This document shows, piece by piece, positions 1-5,984 of a stretch of DNA of 9,207 bases. The stretch's first letter is position 1. Each line of letters opens with the position of its first letter. This DNA comes from Bacteroidetes bacterium UBA4009. Lineage in GTDB: Bacteria > Bacteroidota > Bacteroidia > NS11-12g > UBA9320. The notes under the pieces are model-generated. The model did not search any database, was not told where the DNA came from, and worked only from the letters and a program-made list of their open reading frames with translations. Made by a program: the position numbers and the translations under genes. The stretch is taken from assembly GCA_002384205.1 (NCBI GenBank), contig DGBH01000162.1, forward strand, positions 1 to 9,207, written 5' to 3'.

Positions 1-546
1 AATTTGCGGCAAGATTTCATGGGTATTGTTTAAAATAGTTGAATCCAATCCATGGTAAATAACAGGTATTTGTGCGGCATTTAACGTATTGTGCAAGTAG
101 TGTAAAATCGTACGCTTGGTTTCTTCAGAATTAGCAATGATGTGCGTTGTTGCTTTACCTAAACAATATCTATTTACGATACTATTTTTAATGGGAGTTG
201 CCAAACCACGCAGGTAAACTCTCCGTTGAAGATGTGCCATTTGTCCTGCGATACTGGCTGTTTTAGCATCTTGGGAAGTTGTAAAAATAACGGTATCTAT
301 TTCTTCTTGTTGGAAATACCGCTTAAGTGCAAGGAGTTTGAAAAGGTTGAGGAACGATAGGCTTTTTACTTCTATTGGAAAGAGATTAAAACCAGCTTCT
401 TGCCCGCGTTCCCACAAAGGAGACATGGGATGTGCTGCTATAGTTACACTATACCCTTTTGCTCTAAATGCTTTTGCATTTTCAAGATGAAGCTTTTCGC
501 CACCGCCCCAAAAATTGGAACTATTGAAGAAGCATATCTTTTTCAA
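1..546 (-). CDS. Glycosyltransferase family 4-like, N-terminal part (3' end beyond the window)
   Basis: Reading the minus strand from 546 to the window edge gives 182 uninterrupted codons. The protein begins KKICFFNSSNFWGGGEKLHL (after the start residue), which matches the first strand and glycine-rich GG-x-E loop of GT-B fold, GT4/RfaG-type glycosyltransferases. Further hallmarks are a second strand GYSVTIAA (about residues 31-38), HIIANSEETK (about 141-150) and PVIYHGLD near residues 162-169, all typical of the end of the N-terminal domain. The C-terminal donor-nucleotide domain lies outside the window. GT4 enzymes transfer a sugar from an activated donor to lipid or polysaccharide acceptors at the inner membrane face; the sugar and acceptor here cannot be read. 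No ATG exists before the conserved GGGEK loop, and the frame is closed by the yebC stop two codons upstream, so TTG at 546-544 is the best start. It is probably co-transcribed with yebC. The family call is firm; the start is an inference. Confidence 0.85.
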   Translation of the reverse strand, partial: MKKICFFNSSNFWGGGEKLHLENAKAFRAKGYSVTIAAHPMSPLWERGQEAGFNLFPIEVKSLSFLNLFKLLALKRYFQQEEIDTVIFTTSQDAKTASIAGQMAHLQRRVYLRGLATPIKNSIVNRYCLGKATTHIIANSEETKRTILHYLHNTLNAAQIPVIYHGLDSTILNNTHEILPQI

Positions 547-549
547 AAT

Positions 550-1260
550 TTAGAGCACGGCGTTATGAAAAATGTTTTGTACGTCTTCGTCTTCTTCCAG
601 TTTTTCTATGAGCTTATTGCATTCTTCTTTTTGCTCTTCTGTTAGGTCTAGGGTGTTGTGAGGAATGCGCTCAATATCTACGGAGTCTATTTCAATGCCA
701 ATATTTTCAAGTCCCTTTTGCATATTGCCGTAATCGGTGAAAGCAGTATAAATCAACGTTTCATCTTCTACTTGCTCTATTTCATCTAGCCCAAAGTCTA
801 TTAACTCAAGCTCTGCATCTTCCATGTTTAGTTCTCCAAGGTTGACCTTGAAAATACATTTACGATCAAAGTTAAATTCCTGCGATCCACTGGTCCCCAG
901 TTCTCCGCCATTTCTGCTTAAGATGGCGCGCATGTTAGCAACTGTTCTATTAATATTATCGGTAGCAGTTTCAATCATTAAACTTAAACCAAAAGGACCT
1001 TTAGCTTCATAAAGAATCTCCTCGTAGGAGCTACTGTCTTTGTCAGATGCTTTTTTTATGGCAGCATCTACTCTGTCTTTAGGCATATTTTCAGACTTGG
1101 CATTTTTCATAGCCATGCGCAGTCTGGAGTTGTTGTCTGGGTCTGGACCGCCTTCTTTTACGGCCATTGCTATTTCTTTGCCTATACGCGTAAACGTTAC
1201 CGCCATTTTGCCCCAGCGTTTCATCTTACGGGCTTTTCTGAATTCGAATGCTCTTCCCAT
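550..1260 (-). CDS. yebC: YebC/PmpR/TACO1 family protein
   Basis: This 236-residue protein has the usual length for the family and its standard opening MGRAFEFRKARKMKRWGKMA. Other family signatures are GGPDPDNNSRLRMAM (37-51), ENMPKDRVDAAIKKA (57-71), NINRTVANMR (102-111) and NGGELGTSGSQEF (117-129), with an acidic C-terminal tail. Family members were first described as DNA-binding transcriptional regulators (E. coli YebC, PmpR of Pseudomonas). Later work on mitochondrial TACO1 and bacterial YebC homologues showed that at least some relieve ribosome stalling at proline-rich stretches. Which role applies here cannot be read from sequence. I start at ATG 1260-1258, because the family begins MGRAFEF; an upstream in-frame TTG at 1269 would add only three residues and falls within the promoter-like box. 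The gene is divergent from lpd and is followed directly by the glycosyltransferase in the same frame. Confidence 0.95.
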   Translation of the reverse strand: MGRAFEFRKARKMKRWGKMAVTFTRIGKEIAMAVKEGGPDPDNNSRLRMAMKNAKSENMPKDRVDAAIKKASDKDSSSYEEILYEAKGPFGLSLMIETATDNINRTVANMRAILSRNGGELGTSGSQEFNFDRKCIFKVNLGELNMEDAELELIDFGLDEIEQVEDETLIYTAFTDYGNMQKGLENIGIEIDSVDIERIPHNTLDLTEEQKEECNKLIEKLEEDEDVQNIFHNAVL

Positions 1261-1266
1261 TGGGTG

Positions 1267-1274
1267 CAAATTTA
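1267..1274 (-). promoter_or_regulatory. Candidate -7 promoter box of yebC
   Basis: The minus strand reads TAAATTTG followed by CACCCA and then the yebC ATG. This is an exact match to the Bacteroidota -7 consensus TAnnTTTG. No TTG stands at the usual -33 distance; only a T-rich TTTTTC lies there, near 1295-1300. With six bases between the box and the start codon, transcription would begin at or within a few bases of the ATG, so the mRNA would be leaderless or nearly so. Its core TTTGCACC recurs before lpd on the other strand. Confidence 0.45.
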
Positions 1275-1406
1275 AGGCTAATTTTAAGTCTACGAAAAAT
1301 CAGTTAGTATAGATGGGGGTTTTCTGTAGAGACCCTTGGAAATAGACGGAGTCAATAGTATTGCTATAGAATAAAGAGTGATATTTTAATGATATACAGC
1401 TCATAC

Positions 1407-1437
1407 AAAGGAATGTTCCTACAGAAAAAATTCCTTT
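1407..1437. repeat. Inverted repeat upstream of lpd (AAAGGAA / TTCCTTT)
   Basis: AAAGGAA at 1407-1413 is the exact reverse complement of TTCCTTT at 1431-1437. The left arm can also pair locally with 1416-1420, because AGGAATGTTCCT at 1409-1420 is a 5+2+5 palindrome. The right arm shares two bases with the palindrome at 1436-1454, so the alternative foldings exclude one another. If the lpd promoter sits at 1435-1442, this is upstream DNA and could be a protein site; if transcription starts earlier it would be in the leader. It may also be chance in AT-rich DNA. Confidence 0.25.
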
Positions 1438-1442
1438 CTTTG
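1435..1442 (+). promoter_or_regulatory. Candidate -7 promoter box of lpd
   Basis: TTTCTTTG followed by CACCG differs at one base from the Bacteroidota -7 consensus TAnnTTTG and shares the TTTGCACC core seen before yebC. It would place the start of transcription roughly 15 bases before the lpd ATG. No clean TTG is present at the -33 distance. A second candidate lies farther upstream: TTG at 1336-1338, 17 bases, then TAGTATTG at 1356-1363, also one mismatch, which would give a leader of about 90 bases. The sequence alone does not decide between them. Confidence 0.35.
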
Positions 1443-1454
1443 CACCGCAAAGAA
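1436..1454. repeat. Perfect 8-bp palindrome overlapping the lpd promoter box
   Basis: TTCTTTGC (1436-1443) and GCAAAGAA (1447-1454) are exact reverse complements separated by ACC. The palindrome covers most of the candidate -7 box and ends seven bases before the lpd ATG. It could be an operator, or a small hairpin near the start codon if transcription begins farther upstream. The left half is also promoter-like, so part of the symmetry may reflect the promoter itself. Confidence 0.45.
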
Positions 1455-1461
1455 CAAACTT

Positions 1462-2847
1462 ATGAATTTTGACGTAATAGTAATCGGAAGTGGCCCAGGT
1501 GGATATGTAGCAGCCATTCGTGCAGCACAACTTGGACATAAAGTAGCGGTGGTAGAAAAATCGGAGCTTGGCGGAGTATGCCTTAATTGGGGATGTATTC
1601 CAACCAAAGCATTGTTAAAATCGGCTCAAGTATTTGAATATATAAATCACGCAAGTGATTACGGAATCTCAGTTAGTGAGGCAAAACACGACTTTGGTGC
1701 GGTTATAAAACGTAGCCGTGGAGTTGCAGACGGCATGAGCAAGGGCATACAGTTCTTGATGAAAAAGAATAAAATTGAAATTCTAACAGGTTTCGGTAAA
1801 CTAATAGCCAAAGGCCAAGTAAGCGTGGATAATGAAGGCAAGAAAGAAACCCATTCTGCGAAACACGTTATCCTTGCAACTGGTGCTCGTGAACGTCAAT
1901 TACCAAATTTACCAATAGACGGTAAAAAAATAGTAGGCTATCACGAAGCAATGGTGTTACCAACTCAACCTAAAAAAATGGTTGTAGTGGGAAGTGGTGC
2001 TATTGGAATGGAGTTCGCTTATTTCTATACGGCTATGGGTACAGAAGTAACAGTAGTAGAATTTATGCCTAACATCGTTCCCAATGAGGATATAGATGTT
2101 TCTAAAGAGCTTGAAAAAATCTACAAGAAAAAAGGAATGACTATTATGACCAATAGTTCTGTGGAGGCAGTAGATATAAAAGGTGCTGGCTGTAAAGTGA
2201 GCGTGAAAACAGCAAAAGGAATGGAAACCATCGAATGTGATGTAGTTTTATCTGCAGTTGGAATTGAAACAAATTTAGAAAACATTGGACTGGAAGGTCT
2301 AGGCGTAAAAACGGAGAAGGGTAAAGTAGTGGTAGATGATTTCTATCAAACGAATGTGCCGGGCGTTTATGCTATAGGCGATATAGTACACGGACCAGCT
2401 CTAGCTCACGTAGCTAGTGCAGAAGGAATAATCTGTGTAGAAAAAATAAGTGGACAACACGTTGCCCCATTGGATTATGGAAACATACCAGGATGTACCT
2501 ATACTTGGCCAGAGATAGCATCAGTAGGGTACACAGAGGCAAAAGCGAAAGAAGCTGGATATGATATAAAAGTAGGTAAATTCCCGTTCTCTGCATCGGG
2601 TAAAGCCAGTGCAAGTGGAGCTAAAGAAGGTTTTGTAAAAGTAATATTTGATGCGAAGTACGGTGAGTTCCTAGGAGCGCACATGATAGGTGCTAACGTT
2701 ACGGAGATGATAGCAGGAGTGGTAACAGCTCGTAAGCTAGAAACTACAGGTCATGAAATGATAAAAACAGTACATCCACACCCGACGATGAGTGAGGCTA
2801 TCATGGAAGCATGTGCCGCTGCTTATGACGAGGTGATACATTTATAG
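1462..2847 (+). CDS. lpdA: Dihydrolipoyl dehydrogenase (E3 component)
   Basis: This 461-residue flavoprotein has the normal length for the family. It reoxidises dihydrolipoamide on the E2 or H-protein subunits of pyruvate, 2-oxoglutarate or branched-chain 2-oxoacid dehydrogenase, or the glycine cleavage system, passing electrons through FAD to NAD+ in the cytoplasm. Visible landmarks are the FAD-binding GSGPGG (9-14), the redox-active disulfide GGVCLNWGC with C40 and C45, the NAD-binding VVVGSGAIGMEF (174-185), the second FAD motif YAIGD (303-307), and the C-terminal HPHPTMSE (438-445), whose H440 and E445 match the catalytic His-Glu pair. No lipoyl domain is fused. ATG 1462 begins directly with the first beta strand MNFDVIVIGSG, so the start is secure. 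The gene stands alone: it is divergent from yebC and followed by a strong terminator, and no E1 or E2 gene is adjacent, so the partner complex is not shown. Confidence 0.97.
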   Translation: MNFDVIVIGSGPGGYVAAIRAAQLGHKVAVVEKSELGGVCLNWGCIPTKALLKSAQVFEYINHASDYGISVSEAKHDFGAVIKRSRGVADGMSKGIQFLMKKNKIEILTGFGKLIAKGQVSVDNEGKKETHSAKHVILATGARERQLPNLPIDGKKIVGYHEAMVLPTQPKKMVVVGSGAIGMEFAYFYTAMGTEVTVVEFMPNIVPNEDIDVSKELEKIYKKKGMTIMTNSSVEAVDIKGAGCKVSVKTAKGMETIECDVVLSAVGIETNLENIGLEGLGVKTEKGKVVVDDFYQTNVPGVYAIGDIVHGPALAHVASAEGIICVEKISGQHVAPLDYGNIPGCTYTWPEIASVGYTEAKAKEAGYDIKVGKFPFSASGKASASGAKEGFVKVIFDAKYGEFLGAHMIGANVTEMIAGVVTARKLETTGHEMIKTVHPHPTMSEAIMEACAAAYDEVIHL

Positions 2848-2850
2848 GAA

Positions 2851-2882
2851 CTAGTTACTGGGTATTAGTTGCCAGTTAATAG
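2851..2882. repeat. Imperfect inverted repeat after lpd
   Basis: CTAGTTACTGG (2851-2861) and CCAGTTAATAG (2872-2882) pair at 9 of 11 positions around a 10-base loop. Short related words recur inside and beside it (TATTAG at 2863-2868 and 2884-2889, TAGTT twice). It lies between the lpd stop and the terminator and has no T-run of its own. It may be a short dispersed intergenic repeat or an mRNA 3'-end structure; only one copy lies in this window. Confidence 0.35.
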
Positions 2883-2887
2883 ATATT

Positions 2888-2924
2888 AGGCCTTCGGTTT
2901 GTAAAATAATCGGAGGCCTTTTTT
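2888..2924 (+). terminator. Rho-independent terminator of lpd
   Basis: A 12-pair stem forms between 2888-2899 and 2908-2919: AGGCCT pairs exactly with AGGCCT, and the stem continues through TCGGTT against AATCGG with two G-T wobbles. The loop is eight bases and a run of six T residues occupies 2919-2924. It is well placed to end lpd transcription, 40 bases after its stop codon, and to insulate the GH92 gene that follows. Confidence 0.85.
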
Positions 2925-2950
2925 GTGGAATTTTCTTTTGAGTATCTTCG
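2922..2950 (+). promoter_or_regulatory. Candidate promoter of the GH92 gene
   Basis: TTTG (2922-2925) is followed after 17 bases by TATCTTCG (2943-2950), one mismatch from TAnnTTTG. The -33 element is built from the last T residues of the lpd terminator. The box ends five bases before the ATG at 2956, so the transcript would have essentially no leader. The wider motif TATCTTCGC resembles TATATTCGC in front of the SusC gene. Confidence 0.45.
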
Positions 2951-2955
2951 CCGCA

Positions 2956-5859
2956 ATGCGTTTCTCACTTGTCTTTATTCTTTTCTCTCAGTTAGCTATT
3001 GCGCAAAAACCTAGCAACTATGTAAACCCCTTTATTGGAACAGGCGGACACGGGCATACATTCCCAGGAGCCACGGTTCCTTTCGGAATGGTACAGTTGA
3101 GTCCAGATACTCGTGTAGATGGAAGTTGGGATGGCTGCGGAGGCTATCATTATTCAGACTCTTTTATTTATGGTTTTTCGCATACACACCTAAGTGGCAC
3201 AGGCGTAAGTGATTACGGCGATATTTTATTGCTGCCTTCAGCAAATCCCATCTCCTTTAATCCTGAAGAGTACAAAACCAAGTTTAGTCATGCTGACGAG
3301 GTAGCCAAAGCCAATTATTATGCGGTAAATCTGCCAGGTAATGGGGTGAAAGTAGAATTAACCACTTCTACTTGGGCAGGATACCATCGGTATACCTTTG
3401 ATAAGAATAAAGGTTATGTTTTACTTGACTTGAAACACCGAGATAAAACACTTGATTTCATCATAAAAGAAAGAGGAAAACATACCCTAGATGGATTTAG
3501 AATAAGTGAAGGTTGGGCTAAGGAGCAACATTGCTATTTTTCGATGGATTTTACTCAGGAAATTTCTTCCATTGCTTACAATGCTGATAGTAGCAAAGCA
3601 GTTTTGCATTTTGATAGATTAGAAGACAATCAATTGGAAGTGTATGTAGGGCTTTCATTTACCTCTATTGCAGGAGCACAATTAAACCTTAACTACGAAA
3701 CTTCAAAAACATACGAAGAGGTACAATTTGATGAAATAGTAACAGGCGGACAAGCCTATTGGGACACCGAACTTTCCAAAATAGAAGTATTCACCCAAGA
3801 CGAAAACAAGAAGCACATATTTTACACGGCACTGTATCACTGCATGATTCACCCCAATATAGCTGAAGATGCCGATGGTAAATACCGTGGACACGATATG
3901 AAGATTCATAACAGTCCCAATCATACACAATATACCGTCTTTTCATTGTGGGATACGTATAGGGCACTGCATCCGCTGATGACGATTATAGATGAGCAAC
4001 GAACTACAGATTTCATCAATAGTTTTTTAGAAATATACAAGCAAAGTGGTCGACTACCTGTATGGGAACTAGCCAGTAACGAGACCGATTGTATGATTGG
4101 TTATCACAGCGTAAGTGTGATAGCCGATGCGTATATGAAAGGCATTCGTGGTTTTGATACTACTCTTGCTCTAGAAGCGATGGTGGCGAGTGCCAATACC
4201 GATTTATTTGGTTTGCCGAGCTACCGCAAATATGGATTTGTACGAGCAGAAGACGAATCAGAGAGTGTAAGTAAGACCTTGGAGTATGCGTACGATGATT
4301 GGTGTATTGCCCAAATGGCAAATGAAATGGGAGAAGACAGCTTAGCAGATGTCTTTTACAAACGGTCAGAGTCATGGCGAAATATCATTAATCCTGAAAC
4401 CGGTTTTGCTACTCCAAGACTAAACGGCGATTGGCTACCTAACTTTGATCCCAAAGAAGTGAATTTGCACTTCACAGAAGCCAATAGTTGGCAGTATAGT
4501 TTTGTGCAACAAGAAGCGGGTATGATGGGTTCTTCAAAAGATTTAGAAAAACGACTGGATGCTCTATTTTCTGAAAAGGAACAAACCACAGGGAGAACAC
4601 AGTCGGATATTACTGGATTAATTGGTCAGTATGCGCATGGAAATGAGCCAAGTCATCATATTGCATATTTGTATAATTATACCCCTCACCCTGAAAAAGG
4701 ACATCGAATTATTAAACAGATTTGTGATTCGTTTTATACGAATTCTCCAGATGGATTAATCGGAAATGAGGATTGTGGACAGATGAGTGCGTGGTATATT
4801 TTGAGTAGTACGGGGATATATCCCGTTAGTCCAGGGTATGAGTTTTACTATTCAGGCCTATGTCAATTTGATAGTGTAAAATACCATTGTAATTCTGATG
4901 AAATGTTTTCAATAATCAGCGATAAGAAAGTCGGGAGTAAATTCTACATTCTGGACACTTTGATGTTAGATAATAATAAGATAATTGGATGTTTTACTAC
5001 CTTTCCTTCTATGGTTGATCATCGCTCGATAAAAGAGCACAAGAAGGTTGTATTTGCTTCCAGATTTAATTGCAGTGGACCTTATTCAGAATTTGAGCAA
5101 AAAACTACTACCTCAAATTTTATTGCGACCCCAACAATATCAGCAAATTCTATTTTTGTTGATTCAGCCTTGGTGTCCATAAAGTCAGGTGAAAAAAATT
5201 TAAGAATTGTGTATAGTATAAATGATAGTGCTGATTGGTTAGAATACTATAGACCTTTCAAGATTGATAATACAAGCCTAATTTATGCTAAATCTCAGAT
5301 TCCTTTAGACACAATTTGCTTTGGGAAGAATTATTATTATGGGATGTGGATTAATTACAGCAACAGCCCCACTATCTCTGCCACCTTCTACAAAAAACCA
5401 AATAATTGGACGTGCACGCCAAGCATTCCACCTAATACGCAATACACAGGCGGCGGAGATGATGCACTCATAGATGGCATAAATGGCACTACCAACTGGC
5501 AAGCAGGCAGATGGCAAGGATTTCAGAATAAAGAGGTTGAGTTTATAATTGATTTAAAAGAAGAAAGGAAAATCAGCGAGGTAAGCCTTAATTTTCTGCA
5601 AGATGCTCGCTCGTGGATATTGCTGCCAAAAGATGTTTCGGTATATGTAAACGGTAAATTAGTGGCTACTGACATTCTTAATGTAGATGCGTTGAGAGAA
5701 GGAAATTTTACCCAAATGGTAAAATTGAAAATCCCAAAATGCAAATCTCAAATGGTGAAAATTATGGTCCATTCGGCAGGCAAGCTTCCCGAAGGTCATC
5801 CCGGTTTTACGATGGATGGCGATGCATTTTTCTTTATAGATGAAATAAAAGTGAACTAA
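2956..5859 (+). CDS. Secreted GH92 family exo-alpha-mannosidase with C-terminal accessory domains
   Basis: The 967-residue protein starts with a signal peptide (about 1-16, cleavage likely at IA|QK) without a lipobox, so a periplasmic or secreted enzyme is expected. The GH92 catalytic region follows, with FIGTGGHGHTFPGATVPFGM (26-45), SLWDTYRALHPL (about 330-341), WELASNETDCMIGYHS (370-385), TEANSWQYSF (507-516) and GNEDCGQMSAWY (603-614). GH92 enzymes are calcium-dependent and remove terminal alpha-mannose with inversion. By position E508 fits the known general acid and D606 lies in the motif carrying the proposed base; I could not align it to a structure. The end of the catalytic unit (about 625-700) is poorly conserved. 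A chitobiase C-terminal-like or FN3-like segment (about 722-808) and an F5/8 type C (discoidin, CBM32-like) domain (about 825-967) follow and may bind glycan. ATG 2956 was chosen over an in-frame TTG at 2923, which lies in the lpd terminator and gives a poorer signal peptide. Linkage preference (alpha-1,2, 1,3, 1,4 or 1,6) is unknown. Confidence 0.93.
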   Translation: MRFSLVFILFSQLAIAQKPSNYVNPFIGTGGHGHTFPGATVPFGMVQLSPDTRVDGSWDGCGGYHYSDSFIYGFSHTHLSGTGVSDYGDILLLPSANPISFNPEEYKTKFSHADEVAKANYYAVNLPGNGVKVELTTSTWAGYHRYTFDKNKGYVLLDLKHRDKTLDFIIKERGKHTLDGFRISEGWAKEQHCYFSMDFTQEISSIAYNADSSKAVLHFDRLEDNQLEVYVGLSFTSIAGAQLNLNYETSKTYEEVQFDEIVTGGQAYWDTELSKIEVFTQDENKKHIFYTALYHCMIHPNIAEDADGKYRGHDMKIHNSPNHTQYTVFSLWDTYRALHPLMTIIDEQRTTDFINSFLEIYKQSGRLPVWELASNETDCMIGYHSVSVIADAYMKGIRGFDTTLALEAMVASANTDLFGLPSYRKYGFVRAEDESESVSKTLEYAYDDWCIAQMANEMGEDSLADVFYKRSESWRNIINPETGFATPRLNGDWLPNFDPKEVNLHFTEANSWQYSFVQQEAGMMGSSKDLEKRLDALFSEKEQTTGRTQSDITGLIGQYAHGNEPSHHIAYLYNYTPHPEKGHRIIKQICDSFYTNSPDGLIGNEDCGQMSAWYILSSTGIYPVSPGYEFYYSGLCQFDSVKYHCNSDEMFSIISDKKVGSKFYILDTLMLDNNKIIGCFTTFPSMVDHRSIKEHKKVVFASRFNCSGPYSEFEQKTTTSNFIATPTISANSIFVDSALVSIKSGEKNLRIVYSINDSADWLEYYRPFKIDNTSLIYAKSQIPLDTICFGKNYYYGMWINYSNSPTISATFYKKPNNWTCTPSIPPNTQYTGGGDDALIDGINGTTNWQAGRWQGFQNKEVEFIIDLKEERKISEVSLNFLQDARSWILLPKDVSVYVNGKLVATDILNVDALREGNFTQMVKLKIPKCKSQMVKIMVHSAGKLPEGHPGFTMDGDAFFFIDEIKVN

Positions 5860-5889
5860 TTCTTTCAATAGTCGGGTGTCTTAAGACCA

Positions 5890-5928
5890 GATTAAACCAA
5901 ACATGTTTTATTTTTACATGTTTAAATC
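5890..5928. repeat. Inverted repeat with two ACATGTTT copies before the SusC gene
   Basis: AAACATGT (5899-5906) and ACATGTTT (5916-5923) are exact reverse complements around the nine-base T-rich spacer 5907-5915. Outer arms GATT (5890-5893) and AATC (5925-5928) can extend the pairing across an internal loop. Because ACATGT is itself a palindrome, the same bases also form two direct copies of ACATGTTT starting at 5901 and 5916, 15 bases apart. No T-run follows, so it is not a typical terminator. A regulator site upstream of the SusC promoter is a reasonable guess, not demonstrated. Confidence 0.4.
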
Positions 5929-5948
5929 GTAATATTAGAAATATCGTG

Positions 5949-5977
5949 CTTATAGTTGTTTTTACTATAAGTTTTTT
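5949..5977 (+). terminator. Terminator-like hairpin with T-run after the GH92 gene
   Basis: CTTATAGT (5949-5956) pairs perfectly with ACTATAAG (5964-5971) around the seven-base loop TGTTTTT, and six T residues follow at 5972-5977. The stem is AT-rich and therefore weaker than the one after lpd. It lies 89 bases after the GH92 stop and could end that transcript. It also spans the candidate -33 region of the SusC promoter, so it may instead act as an operator or, on readthrough transcripts from the GH92 gene, as a partial terminator that sets the level of susCD expression. Confidence 0.5.
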
Positions 5978-5984
5978 ATATTCG
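5956..5984 (+). promoter_or_regulatory. Candidate promoter of the SusC/SusD genes
   Basis: TTG (5956-5958) is followed after 18 bases by TATATTCG (5977-5984), one mismatch from the Bacteroidota -7 consensus TAnnTTTG. It would give a leader of about 15 bases before the ATG at 6005. The box and its next base (TATATTCGC) parallel TATCTTCGC before the GH92 gene. The spacer is largely the right arm and T-run of the hairpin at 5949-5977. Confidence 0.4.

Noticed and set aside
400..645. An 81-codon plus-strand reading frame across the yebC/glycosyltransferase junction.
   Set aside because: It is antisense to two recognisable genes, has no known motif, and its composition follows from the opposite strand.
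1261..1269. A TTG start at 1269 that would add three residues to YebC.
   Set aside because: The family begins MGRAFEF, which matches the ATG at 1260, and the TTG lies in the candidate promoter box.
1300..1607. Minus-strand reading frames of 62-79 codons in the yebC-lpd gap and the start of lpd.
   Set aside because: They overlap the lpd start and its promoter region, overlap each other in different frames, and show no recognisable protein features.
2923..2955. An upstream TTG start that would extend the GH92 protein by 11 residues.
   Set aside because: It starts inside the terminator T-run and adds a hydrophobic stretch with no positive charge before a signal peptide that is already complete from the ATG at 2956.
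3703..4589. Several 71-77 codon minus-strand frames inside the GH92 gene.
   Set aside because: They are antisense shadows of a well-supported catalytic domain, with no start signal or family resemblance.
5720..5859. A possible type IX secretion C-terminal domain on the GH92 protein.
   Set aside because: The end fits the closing strand of an F5/8C domain (FFFIDEIKVN) and lacks the usual glycine- and lysine-containing sorting motif of that pathway.
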